Shown here: piece after piece, positions 40,397 through 48,670 of the stretch
How the letters are laid out: every line of letters starts with the position of its first letter
Numbering within the stretch: position 1 is the first letter of the stretch
Assembly (NCBI GenBank): GCA_046297695.1
Contig: JBKBHF010000022.1
Location: 1 to 64,000 of the forward strand
Direction: 5' to 3'
Source: Permianibacter sp046297695
GTDB lineage: Bacteria > Pseudomonadota > Gammaproteobacteria > Enterobacterales > Permianibacteraceae
Length of the DNA stretch: 64,000 nt
Translations under genes and position numbers: made by a program
The notes under the pieces: generated by a model
Database searches by the model: none
Told to the model about the DNA's origin: nothing
The model's input: the letters and a program-made list of their open reading frames with translations, nothing else

Positions 40397-40437
40397 CAAG
40401 CCGTTCGTGGTGAGCCTGTCGAACCATGAATGGCTTG
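40397..40437. repeat. REP-like 15-bp hairpin with GAGCCTGTCGA loop
   Basis: CAAGCCGTTCGTGGT (40397-40411) pairs with ACCATGAATGGCTTG (40423-40437), with two G-T wobbles. The loop and inner stem (GTGGTGAGCCTGTCGAACCA) belong to a well-known dispersed intergenic element type of proteobacteria, related to TTCGACAGGCTCA repeats. The rest of 40438-40681 shows no gene and should hold the promoter of the amidohydrolase. Confidence 0.65.
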
Positions 40438-40681
40438 ATGTGTCGCGGATCCCGCTCAGTCCTCGAAACGCTCAGAGTCTGCCCCGTACATGATTCGGGG
40501 GCGAACGGCATGGTTCATCGGCGGCTGCTTCAGGAAGTTTTCCCAGCCCATACCGTTTGACGATATCTGCCTGCTCGCTACACTCGAAGCTTTTCACGCT
40601 GACGGAAAGCTCCACGTCGGTCTGTCCATCACCAGTACCCATCACAAAAACCCTTCACAACTACACGCATCGAGGTCTGCC

Positions 40682-41977
40682 ATGTCTATTCGTTGGATGT
40701 ATCGCACCGCCGTCAGCGCGGCCGTGCTGGCTGCCGGCATCTGCCACGCCGACACCCTGATTCATGCCGGCAAGCTCATCGACACCGAGCAAGGCAAGGT
40801 GCAGGAGCAGGTCTCAATCATCATCAAGGGCAATCGCATTGCCGACGTCAAAGCCGGCTATGTCGACCGCCAAGGCTTCGAGCAGTATCACAACCTGCAG
40901 CAGTACACCGTCATGCCGGGCCTCATTGATCTGCATGTGCACGTGTCCGGTGAAAACAGCCCGACCTCGTATACCGAAGGTTTTTTCCTCAATCCGTCCG
41001 ACTACGCGCTGCGCGCCACCAATTACCTTGAGCGCACGCTCGATGCGGGGTTCACCACCGTGCGCGATCTCGGCGCTGGTGATGGCCTCAACATCAGCCT
41101 GCGCGATGCCGTGCGCAAAGGCTGGGTCAAAGGCCCGCGCATTTTCGCCGCCGGCAAATCCATTGCCACTACCGGCGGCCATGCCGACCCGACCAATGGC
41201 CTCAGCATCGAATTGCGCAAGGATCCCGGCCCGGCCGATGGTGTCATCAACGGTGTTGAAGACGCCCGCAAAGCGGTGCGCCAACGCTACAAGGAAGGCG
41301 CTGACTTAATCAAAATCACCGCCACCGGCGGCGTGCTGAGCCTGGCCAAAAGCGGCATGAATCCGCAATTCATGGATGACGAACTGAAAGCGATTGTCGA
41401 CACTGCCAAGGACTACAACTTCACCGTGGCGGTGCACGCGCATGGCAAGGACGGCATGCTGCGCGCCATCAAAGCCGGCGTCGACACCGTCGAGCACGGC
41501 ACCTACATGGACGACGAAGTGATCAAGGAAATGAAGAAGCGCGGCACCTGGTATGTGCCGACCATATCCGCCGGCAAATTCGTCTCCAAGAAAGCGGAGA
41601 TTGACGGCTACTTCCCGGACGTGGTCCGGCCGAAAGCGGCCAGCATCGGCGGCGAGATCCAGAAGACGTTTGCCAAGGCCTACAAGGCCGGCGTCAAGAT
41701 CGCCTTCGGCACCGACGCCGGCGTCGGCCCGCACGGCAGCAACGCCGATGAGTTCGTCTACATGGTCGAAGCCGGCATGACGGCGATGGACGCGATCAAA
41801 TCCGCCACCATCAACGCCGCGCAAGTGCTGCGGCAAGACGCCGAGCTCGGCAGCATCAAGGCCGGCAAATACGCCGATCTGGTCGCGGTAAAAGGCGATC
41901 CGCTGCAAGACATCACGCTGATGACGCAGGTCGGTTTTGTGATGAAAGAGGGCAAGGTTGAAAAGACCCCGTACTGA
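40682..41977 (+). CDS. Exported metal-dependent amidohydrolase (imidazolonepropionase/prolidase-like)
   Basis: A 431-aa amidohydrolase with a signal peptide (MYRTAVSAAVLAAGICHA). The TIM-barrel metal sites are visible: GLIDLHVHVS (HxH), the likely carboxylated Lys in LIKITATGGV, VAVHAHGKDG and VEHGTYMDDE (His ligands) and IAFGTDAGVGPHG (Asp). This group includes Xaa-Pro dipeptidases that act on peptides outside the cytoplasm. The substrate is not certain. The ATG at 40682 starts the signal peptide; the frame extends to 40490 without reason. It stands alone with no clear terminator. Confidence 0.88.
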   Translation: MSIRWMYRTAVSAAVLAAGICHADTLIHAGKLIDTEQGKVQEQVSIIIKGNRIADVKAGYVDRQGFEQYHNLQQYTVMPGLIDLHVHVSGENSPTSYTEGFFLNPSDYALRATNYLERTLDAGFTTVRDLGAGDGLNISLRDAVRKGWVKGPRIFAAGKSIATTGGHADPTNGLSIELRKDPGPADGVINGVEDARKAVRQRYKEGADLIKITATGGVLSLAKSGMNPQFMDDELKAIVDTAKDYNFTVAVHAHGKDGMLRAIKAGVDTVEHGTYMDDEVIKEMKKRGTWYVPTISAGKFVSKKAEIDGYFPDVVRPKAASIGGEIQKTFAKAYKAGVKIAFGTDAGVGPHGSNADEFVYMVEAGMTAMDAIKSATINAAQVLRQDAELGSIKAGKYADLVAVKGDPLQDITLMTQVGFVMKEGKVEKTPY

Positions 41978-42222
41978 AACTTGCTGGGCCTATTGCCTTG
42001 GCATCATGACGGAACGATGCGCGATGGCCAGTTGGTGGAGGGCGGAATGTCGCCGTCAGCAGGCCGGTTGTCGCTGTCGCACTGAATGGTGGACCGGCTG
42101 CGGGATGCCTCGTTGGGGCTGCGTTCCGTGCCGGAGAGGTGGGGGCACCGGCCTTCCGTAAAGCGGGCGATGGCGGTTTTGGCAAAACGGTTGTGCCTCT
42201 TCTACGCTTTTAGCACCGTGCC

Positions 42223-43074
42223 ATGTCGGAGCCAAAAGCGATGTCCGTAGAAAGCCTACTCAGTCAGGCAGCGCAACTGCCGTCCATTCCCAAAGTCGTT
42301 CAGGAGCTGCTAACGAGTTTTGATGATCCGACCGTCGATACCGCTACCATCGCCAGCAAGATTGCTCTGGATCAGGCTTTGACGGCAAAGGTTCTGCGCT
42401 TGGCGAACTCATCGTTTTATGGCGGAACTCGACGCATCGCTTCAGCGCAGGATGCGGTGGTCTTCCTCGGCCAAGATGCGCTGCGCACCCTGGTGCTTGC
42501 CTCCGGTGTCACTGGCGCGTTCAAGGCGCCGCCTGGCTTTGATCTCAACCAATTTTGGCGTCGTAGTTTCATCGTGGCCGGCTTGTGCAAGTGGCTGGTA
42601 CGCCGGGGAGAATTGAAGAGCCGCAATCCGGAAACGGCGTTTACCGCAGGTATGCTGCATGATGTCGGCAATTTGCTGCTGCATACGCTCGAGCCAGGAC
42701 GGATGAAAATCGTGGATGATGCGGTCGCTGCCGGGGCGCCGCGTGGTGATTCGGAACGGCAGATCTTCGGCTGCACCAGCGTTGAAATCGGGGCGGAATT
42801 GACTCGTCGCTGGCGGTTCCCGGACAATCTTTGTCGCGCTGTGGCCGAGCAAATCGCACCGCTGACAGTGCGCGAGCCCAACCCTTATGCCATATTGGCC
42901 CATCTGGGCAAGTCGTTGTATACCCTGGTTATCGGCAAACAACCGGCGAGCGCCATTGCCGAGGTGCTCGATACCGCCATCGTGTCGGCACTGGCGCTCG
43001 ACATCAACAAGTTGCAGCTGCATTGGCCGGAAACCGCTGAACTCGGTCGGGATATGGAGGAGCTATTGAGTTAG
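42223..43074 (+). CDS. HDOD-domain protein
   Basis: A 283-aa single-domain HDOD protein. Typical stretches: LPSIPKVVQELLTSFDDP, ALTAKVLRLANSSFYGG, IASAQDAVVFLGQDALRTLVLASGV and the HD-like region TAFTAGMLHDVGNLLLHT. HDOD proteins lack phosphodiesterase activity in most studied cases and act as signalling partners in c-di-GMP or chemotaxis networks. No receiver or GGDEF domain is attached. An alternative start is Met7 (42241). It is followed by a bidirectional terminator at 43256. Confidence 0.9.
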   Translation: MSEPKAMSVESLLSQAAQLPSIPKVVQELLTSFDDPTVDTATIASKIALDQALTAKVLRLANSSFYGGTRRIASAQDAVVFLGQDALRTLVLASGVTGAFKAPPGFDLNQFWRRSFIVAGLCKWLVRRGELKSRNPETAFTAGMLHDVGNLLLHTLEPGRMKIVDDAVAAGAPRGDSERQIFGCTSVEIGAELTRRWRFPDNLCRAVAEQIAPLTVREPNPYAILAHLGKSLYTLVIGKQPASAIAEVLDTAIVSALALDINKLQLHWPETAELGRDMEELLS

Positions 43075-43255
43075 AACCCAAGCGACTTTGGTGTGTTAGG
43101 CAAGTCTTTGTTGGCTGGGTGTTGCAGTGCCATGATCGGTGCTGCTCGTTTGGATGTTTTCGGCGTTTGAAATCACCCCACCCGGAGCCCGCTATGCTTG
43201 TTCCGGGTGGCAGATCCAAATCACCGAATAGCTCATTGAGCCATTGGCGGGCAAC

Positions 43256-43284
43256 AAAACGGGACGCATGGCGTCCCGTTTTTT
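43256..43284. terminator. Bidirectional intrinsic terminator
   Basis: AAACGGGACGC (from 43257) and GCGTCCCGTTT (to 43281) form a stem of about 10 bp with loop ATG. A run of A precedes it and of T follows. It serves the HDOD gene (plus) and the coiled-coil gene ending at 43299 (minus). Confidence 0.92.
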
Positions 43285-43298
43285 GTTGTGGCAAACGC

Positions 43299-44234
43299 TC
43301 AAAAATGATAGCTGATCGCTTTCTTCTGCAGCACGCCACTGGTTTGGCTGGCGGTGGCGCAGGCATCCAACTCGGCTTTCTTGACGACCCAGATTTTGTG
43401 TTTGGCATCGCTCTCGCCGGCGGCATCTTTCAGGATCAGCGTGACGTGTTCGCCGGCGCCGAGCCGACGGGTCGAGCCGGCGTAGGCGCATAAGGTATCC
43501 AGCAGTTGATCTTCGGTTTCCTTGACCTTGGCCTGCCACTGCTGTCTTTGCTCGTTGCGCAGTGCCTCGGCCTTGTTGCGGAACTGCTGCTGTGCCGCTT
43601 CAAAATTTTGCCGCGACTTTTCCAGCGCCGCTTTCTGCTTGTCGCGTTCGCTCTGGCTCATGTCCTTGTTCTTGCGCACGGCATCGGCGTAAGCGCGCTG
43701 TTGGTCGCGGTATTCTCGTGCAGCCTTGCGCTGGGCATCGCGCAGGGCGCGCAGCTGATCTCGCGTCTGTTTGTCGATGCCGCGGCCGTAGCCCATCTCG
43801 CTCATCGCTTCGTGTGCAGCTTCCATCGCTTCTTCGACCACCGCTTCCATTTCCTCGGTGTCAATTTCTGCTTCCGGCGCCGGTGTGCCTTCTTCGTCGT
43901 CGAAAGCGATTACCGGCATCGGCGGCAACGGGGCGATCGGCGCCAGCGGCGTGCCAAAGACATGACCGTAATGGGCGCCCGGCAGATGCACTTCAAACAC
44001 CATGCCCTGACCGGCGAGGTACAGGCCTTCGATATTGACGCCGCCTTGTTCCCAGCGGCCCTGGCGGGATTTCGGTGCCGTGGCGGTTTCGAACACCTGG
44101 CCGAGGATCTGAACGTCTTTGCTGATCGCGCTGAATTTGCTGTTGGCTGCCAGGCTGCCGGTGCTGATGACGGTCGCGCCGGCTGCCAGCAGGGCAGTCA
44201 GAAAAGGGCGGACCTTGAAAGTACGACGGTTCAT
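43299..44234 (-). CDS. Exported coiled-coil protein of the ECF sigma operon
   Basis: A 311-aa protein of unknown function with a signal peptide (FLTALLAAGATVISTGSLAA). After a globular N-terminal part (about 30-110) comes an acidic segment (DTEEMEAVVEEAMEAAHEAMSEM). A long charged coiled coil follows (RDAQRKAAREYRDQQRAYADAVRKNKD ... FRNKAEALRNEQRQQWQAKVKE). Two Cys occur near the C-terminus. Its start overlaps the anti-sigma stop by 4 nt, so it is co-translated with the sigma/anti-sigma pair and is a likely envelope-stress component or sensor partner (inference). Confidence 0.75.
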   Translation of the reverse strand: MNRRTFKVRPFLTALLAAGATVISTGSLAANSKFSAISKDVQILGQVFETATAPKSRQGRWEQGGVNIEGLYLAGQGMVFEVHLPGAHYGHVFGTPLAPIAPLPPMPVIAFDDEEGTPAPEAEIDTEEMEAVVEEAMEAAHEAMSEMGYGRGIDKQTRDQLRALRDAQRKAAREYRDQQRAYADAVRKNKDMSQSERDKQKAALEKSRQNFEAAQQQFRNKAEALRNEQRQQWQAKVKETEDQLLDTLCAYAGSTRRLGAGEHVTLILKDAAGESDAKHKIWVVKKAELDACATASQTSGVLQKKAISYHF

Positions 44235-44911
44235 AAAGCCTCCGAGTCGGTGGTGGTTTGCAACGAGGCCTTGAGCGCGCGCAACTCAAGTCGACTTTGC
44301 TGTTGAGTGGTCAACAGATCGCTGAAGGCTTTCACCTGCAACGCCTGATCCTGATCGCGCACGGTCTTCCAGTAGTTGACCCATTGCGCCAAATCCTGCT
44401 GCTGTTGTTCGCGGGCGTAATTCACCACCGCGGTCATCATTTTCTGGTTGTCCTGCTGCCGGCTGATGTCCCAGGCGGCGAGCTGATTGGTAACGGTCAG
44501 CTGCTGCTGTTCCTTGAACTGGTTCAGTCGCTGTTCGAGTGCATCGGCAGTCAGCACTTGGCCGTTGGCGGCTTTGCTGCCGCCGAAACTGACCCGGAAA
44601 CCGTCGGCATCGCTTTGCACATCAACCTTTGCAACGACCAGCAGCAGGCACAGCGCTGACGTCGCCATCGACAGCCACGGCAACCATTGGCCGCGCTGCT
44701 TTTCCGGCACGGCGAACGCGGCGCGATGCCATTCCGGCACTGGCAGATCGCGCCACTGGCGCGCTTCGTGGCTGAGCGTGTCCAGCATGGCGAGATCGGC
44801 CTGGCAATGCGGGCATTGCGCCAGGTGATCGGACAATTGCTGCTGCGTGGCTTCAGGCAGCAGATGCTCGCGATAATCGCTGAGCAAAGGGCCGGCTTCT
44901 TCACAACGCAT
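44231..44911 (-). CDS. Anti-sigma factor with zinc-finger N-terminus
   Basis: A 226-aa membrane anti-sigma factor. The N-terminal ZAS motif is LSDHLAQCPHCQADL with His29, Cys33 and Cys36. A TM helix follows (WLPWLSMATSALCLLLVVAKV, about 76-97). The periplasmic part is Gln-rich and helical (LEQRLNQFKEQQQLTVTNQL). It should hold the ECF sigma factor encoded just upstream in an inactive state until a signal comes. It overlaps the sigma gene by 11 nt and the coiled-coil gene by 4 nt. Confidence 0.85.
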   Translation of the reverse strand: MRCEEAGPLLSDYREHLLPEATQQQLSDHLAQCPHCQADLAMLDTLSHEARQWRDLPVPEWHRAAFAVPEKQRGQWLPWLSMATSALCLLLVVAKVDVQSDADGFRVSFGGSKAANGQVLTADALEQRLNQFKEQQQLTVTNQLAAWDISRQQDNQKMMTAVVNYAREQQQQDLAQWVNYWKTVRDQDQALQVKAFSDLLTTQQQSRLELRALKASLQTTTDSEAL

Positions 44912-45458
44912 GTTTCAGTTCCTCATTTCCCCGCAGTTTCTGCAGGGCAGTGTACAAACGGGTTTTCGCGGTGTTCTCCGGGATGCCGAGCTGGCCGGCG
45001 ATCTCCTCGAAGGTCAGGTGCTGGAAGAATTTCAGTTCCACCACCAGCCGCTGGTCGTTACTCAACTGCGCCATCAAGCGCAGCAGCGTGCTGCGCAGGC
45101 TGTCCTGCTCGACGCTGCGATGACTGCTGTCGTCGGCGACGATCACGTCTTCGTCCACTTCCGCCGCCTTGTGCAGCGGGTTGCCGCGCCGCCGGCGCAG
45201 AAAGTCGACCGCGCGGTTGGCGACGATGCGCAGCAACCAGGCGGCGAACACGCCCTCGGCCCGGTAATTGGGCAGGTTGCGATACACCGCCAGAAACGCT
45301 TCCTGCATCAGGTCGAGCGCATCCTGCCGGTTACCGGTCATCCGGTAGGCGAGGTTGTAGACCCGCTTTTCATGGCGGCGAACCAGACTCAGCCAGGCGC
45401 GCTGTGATCCCCCCAGCGCCTTGGCAATCAGTTCGCCGTCGTCTGCTAGTCCGAACAT
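44901..45458 (-). CDS. ECF-family RNA polymerase sigma factor
   Basis: A 185-aa sigma-70-family factor with only regions 2 and 4. Region 2 shows VRRHEKRVYNLAYRMTGNRQDALDLMQEAFLAVYRNLPNYR and FAAWLLRIVANRAVDFLRRRR. Region 4 shows LSNDQRLVVELKFFQHLTFEEIAGQLGIPENTAKTRLYTALQKLR, a helix-turn-helix. The frame extends to 45614; the ATG at 45458 starts the family core. Genes downstream encode an anti-sigma factor and a coiled-coil protein. ECF factors often control their own operon; I found no certain ECF-type promoter. Confidence 0.92.
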   Translation of the reverse strand: MFGLADDGELIAKALGGSQRAWLSLVRRHEKRVYNLAYRMTGNRQDALDLMQEAFLAVYRNLPNYRAEGVFAAWLLRIVANRAVDFLRRRRGNPLHKAAEVDEDVIVADDSSHRSVEQDSLRSTLLRLMAQLSNDQRLVVELKFFQHLTFEEIAGQLGIPENTAKTRLYTALQKLRGNEELKHAL

Positions 45459-45572
45459 GGTTTTCCGTTGTTGTGGTGTACCGAAGCAGTCTGCTGTCGC
45501 GGGTTGCGCCAGCGTTTCGGTGCGTCTGTGCTGATTGTCGTTGCCGGCCGGCAAATAGTTTGCGGTGACGAT

Positions 45573-45600
45573 AAAAAAGCTGCGAAAGGCCAGTCGCAGC
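45573..45600 (-). terminator. Terminator-like hairpin upstream of the ECF gene (minus strand)
   Basis: On the minus strand GCTGCGA (45600-45594) pairs with TCGCAGC (45585-45579), followed by T6 (45578-45573). It lies 115 bp before the sigma start. It may stop antisense or read-through transcripts, or act as an attenuator of the sigma operon if its promoter lies further upstream. Confidence 0.6.
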
Positions 45601-45710
45601 GGCCCCAACCTCACTTTTGCTGCAGCGCAGCATGTCGGCCGACGCTCGCCTGTGTCCGGCGACTACCGGGGTACATGGTATAGTCCGCGCCACTCAAGAC
45701 GGACCCCGGC

Positions 45711-45767
45711 GCGTTGGCGCCTCAGGTCATTTTCGCCTGACGGCGCCTTCTCGGCGCCGTTTGTTTG
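45711..45767 (+). promoter_or_regulatory. Attenuator-like leader of the DUF819 gene
   Basis: Two mutually exclusive stems overlap. Terminator form: ACGGCGCC (45740-45747) with GGCGCCGT (45753-45760), then TTGTTTG. Alternative form: GGCGCCTCAGG (45716-45726) with CCTGA and GGCGCC (45736-45740, 45742-45747), leaving one bulged C. A possible -10 TATAGT lies at 45679-45684, so a leader of about 100 nt would precede the gene. The logic resembles a riboswitch or attenuator expression platform; no known aptamer was recognised. Confidence 0.5.
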
Positions 45768-45792
45768 TCACCCTCTGCACAGAACGAGAGAG

Positions 45793-47040
45793 ATGGAACG
45801 CACTGTCCTGATTAGCAATGATGTCGTCGTGATGGGCTTGCTGGCGCTGATTCTGGCGCTGGTTTTCAGCACCTCGCGCAGCCAGTGGTCGCCGCTGAAA
45901 ATTTTCTACACCTATGTGCCGGCGATTTTCCTTTGCTATTTTCTGCCGTCACTTCTGAACACGTTCAACGTGGTTGATGGCGAGAAGTCGAATCTCTATT
46001 CGGTTGCGCGCGACTACTTTTTGCCAGCCAGTCTGGTGTTGCTGACCATGAGTGTCGACGTCAAGCGCATTGTCGCGTTGGGCCCGAAGGCCTTGGTGAT
46101 GTTTGTGACCGGCACGCTTGGAATTGTCATTGGTGGGCCGTTGGTGCTGGCGGGATATTTGTGGCTGGTGCCGGATGCGGTTGGCGCGACGGACGCCGAA
46201 TTGTGGCGTGGCTTGGCGGCAATTGCTGGCAGCTGGATTGGCGGTGCGGCCAATCAGGCGGCGCTTGCGGTGACTTATAAGACACCGCCGGATCTGTTTG
46301 CCGTGATGGTGACCATCGATATCGTGGTCGGCAATTTGTGGATGGCGTTCTTGTTCTTTCTGATCGGCAATGCGGAAAAAATCGATCGCTGGTTGAAAGC
46401 GGACAACAGCAGCATCGATGCAGTTCGCGCCACTGTTGAAAAGTTTCACGCGGAACACAAGCGTGAAATGACGCTCAATGACCTGATGATCATGGTCGGC
46501 TTGGCGGTTGGTGTGACCGGTCTTGCCCACTGGGCGGGTGCCAGCATTGCCGCTTATATTGGCGCCCATTCTCCGCTGCTGTCCGGCTTCAGTCTGGACA
46601 GCAAGTTTCTCTGGGTGGTGATTCTGGCAACTTCCGGCGGCCTTGCGCTGTCGTTTACCCGGGCTCGCAATCTGGAGGGTGTTGGCGCCTCCAAGATTGG
46701 TTCTGGCTTCTTATACATTCTGATTGCCACCATTGGCATGAAAATGAATGTGGCAGCGGTCGCCGATCACTGGCAGCTGTTCTTCGTCGGCCTGATGTGG
46801 ATTCTGGTCCATGGTGCACTGATGTTTGCCGTCGCCAAACTGATCCGGGCGCCGCTGTTTTTCCTCTGCGTTGGCAGCCAGGCCAACATCGGCGCGGCAG
46901 CGTCGGCACCGGTGGTGGCGGCGGCATTCCACCCGGCGCTGGCGCCGGTCGGGGTGTTGTTGGCGGTGTTCGGCTATGTGCTAGGCACCTACGCGGGCTG
47001 GGTGTGTACTGAAATGATGCGGATGGTGTCGGGAGGCTGA
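45793..47040 (+). CDS. DUF819 family integral membrane protein
   Basis: A 415-aa membrane protein with about 12 TM helices. DUF819 signatures include SLLNTFNVVDGEKSNLYSVARDYFLPASLVLLTMSVD, AAIAGSWIGGAANQAALAV and VGSQANIGAAASAPVVAAAFHPALAPVGVLLAVFGY. The family is distantly related to cation or organic-acid carriers, but its substrate is unknown. The ATG at 45793 is preceded by GAGAGAG. It lies behind an attenuator-like leader and 1 nt before the HIT gene, so both are probably one transcript. Confidence 0.88.
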   Translation: MERTVLISNDVVVMGLLALILALVFSTSRSQWSPLKIFYTYVPAIFLCYFLPSLLNTFNVVDGEKSNLYSVARDYFLPASLVLLTMSVDVKRIVALGPKALVMFVTGTLGIVIGGPLVLAGYLWLVPDAVGATDAELWRGLAAIAGSWIGGAANQAALAVTYKTPPDLFAVMVTIDIVVGNLWMAFLFFLIGNAEKIDRWLKADNSSIDAVRATVEKFHAEHKREMTLNDLMIMVGLAVGVTGLAHWAGASIAAYIGAHSPLLSGFSLDSKFLWVVILATSGGLALSFTRARNLEGVGASKIGSGFLYILIATIGMKMNVAAVADHWQLFFVGLMWILVHGALMFAVAKLIRAPLFFLCVGSQANIGAAASAPVVAAAFHPALAPVGVLLAVFGYVLGTYAGWVCTEMMRMVSGG

Positions 47041-47041
47041 G

Positions 47042-47452
47042 ATGACAACCTTTGTATTGCATGAACGCCTCGCCGCCGACTGTCTGGTTGTCGGCGACTG
47101 GCCGCTATGCCGTGTGCTGCTGATGAACGACAGCACTTATCCGTGGCTGATTCTGGTGCCACGCCGGCCAAATTTACGCGAAATTCATGAGTTGGATGCC
47201 GCTGATCGCGCGCAGTTCCTGGCCGAATCCTGCGCACTCGGCGAAGCGCTGATGCAGCAGTTTGCCGGCGACAAATTGAACGTCGCGGCGCTCGGCAATA
47301 TGGTGCCGCAGCTGCATATCCACCACATCGTGCGCAAGGTCGGCGATGCCGCCTGGCCGGCGCCAGTGTGGGGCAAGCAGCCGGCGCAGCCGTATGCACC
47401 GGCTGCCGCCGACGCGCTGCTGAAAACGCTGCGGGCGAAGTTGTCGCTGTAG
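47042..47452 (+). CDS. HIT-family protein
   Basis: A 136-aa histidine-triad protein, expected to hydrolyse or transfer nucleotide phosphates. The catalytic triad region is PQLHIHHIVR, with the His-x-His-x-His pattern partly changed (HIHHI). The N-terminal LLMNDSTYPWLILVPRRPNLREI is typical of a proteobacterial HIT subgroup. It starts one base after the DUF819 stop. Substrate is unknown. Confidence 0.88.
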   Translation: MTTFVLHERLAADCLVVGDWPLCRVLLMNDSTYPWLILVPRRPNLREIHELDAADRAQFLAESCALGEALMQQFAGDKLNVAALGNMVPQLHIHHIVRKVGDAAWPAPVWGKQPAQPYAPAAADALLKTLRAKLSL

Positions 47453-47550
47453 TCCGCGTTGGTTTGCTGAGCGCTCACTTGCTGCACGATTGTTATTGAG
47501 ACAGGAAATTCGCCTGCGGCCGCGGCCGGCTTTCGGCTAAGATCGCCGCT

Positions 47551-47925
47551 GGGAGTCGGCCAGACAGTCGCTGGCGCCGCAAGGTGCTGGAGGAAAGTCC
47601 GGACTCCATAGGGCAGGGTGCCAGGTAACGCCTGGACGGCGCGAGCCGATGGAAAGTGCAACAGAAAGATACCGCCGATGTGGCGAGTCCGGTGCCGGCA
47701 ACGGCGCCGGATACTGTCGCAGGTAAGGGTGAAATGGTGCGGTAAGAGCGCACCGCGTCCCTGGCAACAGGCGATGGCACGGCAAACCCCACCCGGAGCA
47801 AGACCAAATAGGCGTCCAATGGCGTGGCCCGCGCTGGACGCGGGTAGGTTGCTTGAGCCGACTGGTGACAGGCGGCCCAGAGGAATGACTGTCCTCGACA
47901 GAATCCGGCTTATCGGCCGACTCCC
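47551..47925 (+). ncRNA. rnpB: RNase P RNA (bacterial type A)
   Basis: The catalytic RNA that cuts tRNA 5' leaders. Signature pieces are present: GAGGAAAGTCCGGACTCC about 40 nt from the 5' end (P4 and J3/4 core), AGGGTGAAA-type elements in the middle, and the 3' core ACAGAATCCGGCTTATCGG. The 5' AGTCGGCC pairs with the 3' GGCCGACT to close helix P1. Length of about 375 nt matches type A. It lies just upstream of the mraZ operon. Confidence 0.96.
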
Positions 47926-48111
47926 GCCTTTTCTTACCCGGCTGCCGCGGCAGGCGCTTCCTGATCAAACTTAAAGTGAATTCTCACGTTCCGCAGCCAA
48001 GGTTTTGATTTCCCTTTCTTCCTTGCAATTGGTACTTATCCACAAGCTGTGATCCAGCGCTAAGTCCTTGTCACACAAGCGATATTTCCCCGGTTTTGAG
48101 CAGGAATTTGC

Positions 48112-48174
48112 TTGACGCTGATCACCCTCGTTTCTATAGTGGCGAAAAGTGGGGAAACGTGTCGATTTGTGGAT
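48112..48174 (+). promoter_or_regulatory. dcw operon promoter with MraZ-binding repeats
   Basis: TTGACG (48112-48117), a 17-bp spacer and TATAGT (48135-48140) make a strong sigma70 promoter. Right behind the -10 are four TGnnn boxes exactly 10 bp apart: TGGCG 48140, TGGGG 48150, TGTCG 48160, TGGAT 48170. MraZ is known to bind TGGGN boxes separated by 5 nt and repress its own operon. Nothing else was recognised in 47926-48211. Confidence 0.85.
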
Positions 48175-48211
48175 CGGTGCGTAACCACGTGTCGGAAAGG
48201 ACCGGACTGTC

Positions 48212-48658
48212 GTGTTTCGCGGGGCAAGTGCCATCTCGGTAGACGCCAAAGGCCGCATCGCCATGCCGGCCCGGCACCGTGACGCCCTGCAAAGCCTCTG
48301 TGCCGGCCAGCTGGTCGTCACCCGTGATCTGAGCCTGCCCTGCCTGCTGGTGTTTCCGATGCCGGCCTGGGAGCGGCTCGAGCAAGACCTCGAGAAGTTG
48401 TCGAATACCAATCCTGTACACCAACGCATCAAGCGCATCCTGATGGGTTTTGCCACGGAAGTGGAGCTCGACAGCGCCGGTCGCATGCTGTTGCCGTCGG
48501 TGCTGCGCGAACAGTGCGGCCTCTGCAAGGACGCGATGTTGGTGGGCCAAGGCAAGGTGTTCCAGCTCTGGGACGCCGTCCGCTGGGACGAGCAGATCCG
48601 GGTCGACATCGAGGCGCACGGTACCGATTCTGCCGATTTGCCAACGCTCTCGTTCTAA
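48212..48658 (+). CDS. mraZ: Transcriptional regulator MraZ
   Basis: A 148-aa protein with two AbrB/MraZ half-domains: FRGASAISVDAKGRIAMPARHRD and VELDSAGRMLLPSVLREQCGL. Each carries the D-x-K/A-GR-x2-P core that makes the swapped-hairpin barrel. MraZ binds DNA as a ring and controls the dcw operon. GTG start at 48212; AAAGGA lies about 12 nt upstream, longer than usual, so initiation may be weak. The four MraZ boxes upstream fit autoregulation. First gene of the cluster. Confidence 0.95.
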   Translation: MFRGASAISVDAKGRIAMPARHRDALQSLCAGQLVVTRDLSLPCLLVFPMPAWERLEQDLEKLSNTNPVHQRIKRILMGFATEVELDSAGRMLLPSVLREQCGLCKDAMLVGQGKVFQLWDAVRWDEQIRVDIEAHGTDSADLPTLSF

Positions 48659-48670
48659 GGAGCCGCACTC

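Noticed and set aside
47926..47975. Possible terminator after rnpB (CTTTTC and a GC-rich palindrome)
   Set aside because: The T stretch precedes the palindrome, so it is not a standard intrinsic terminator.
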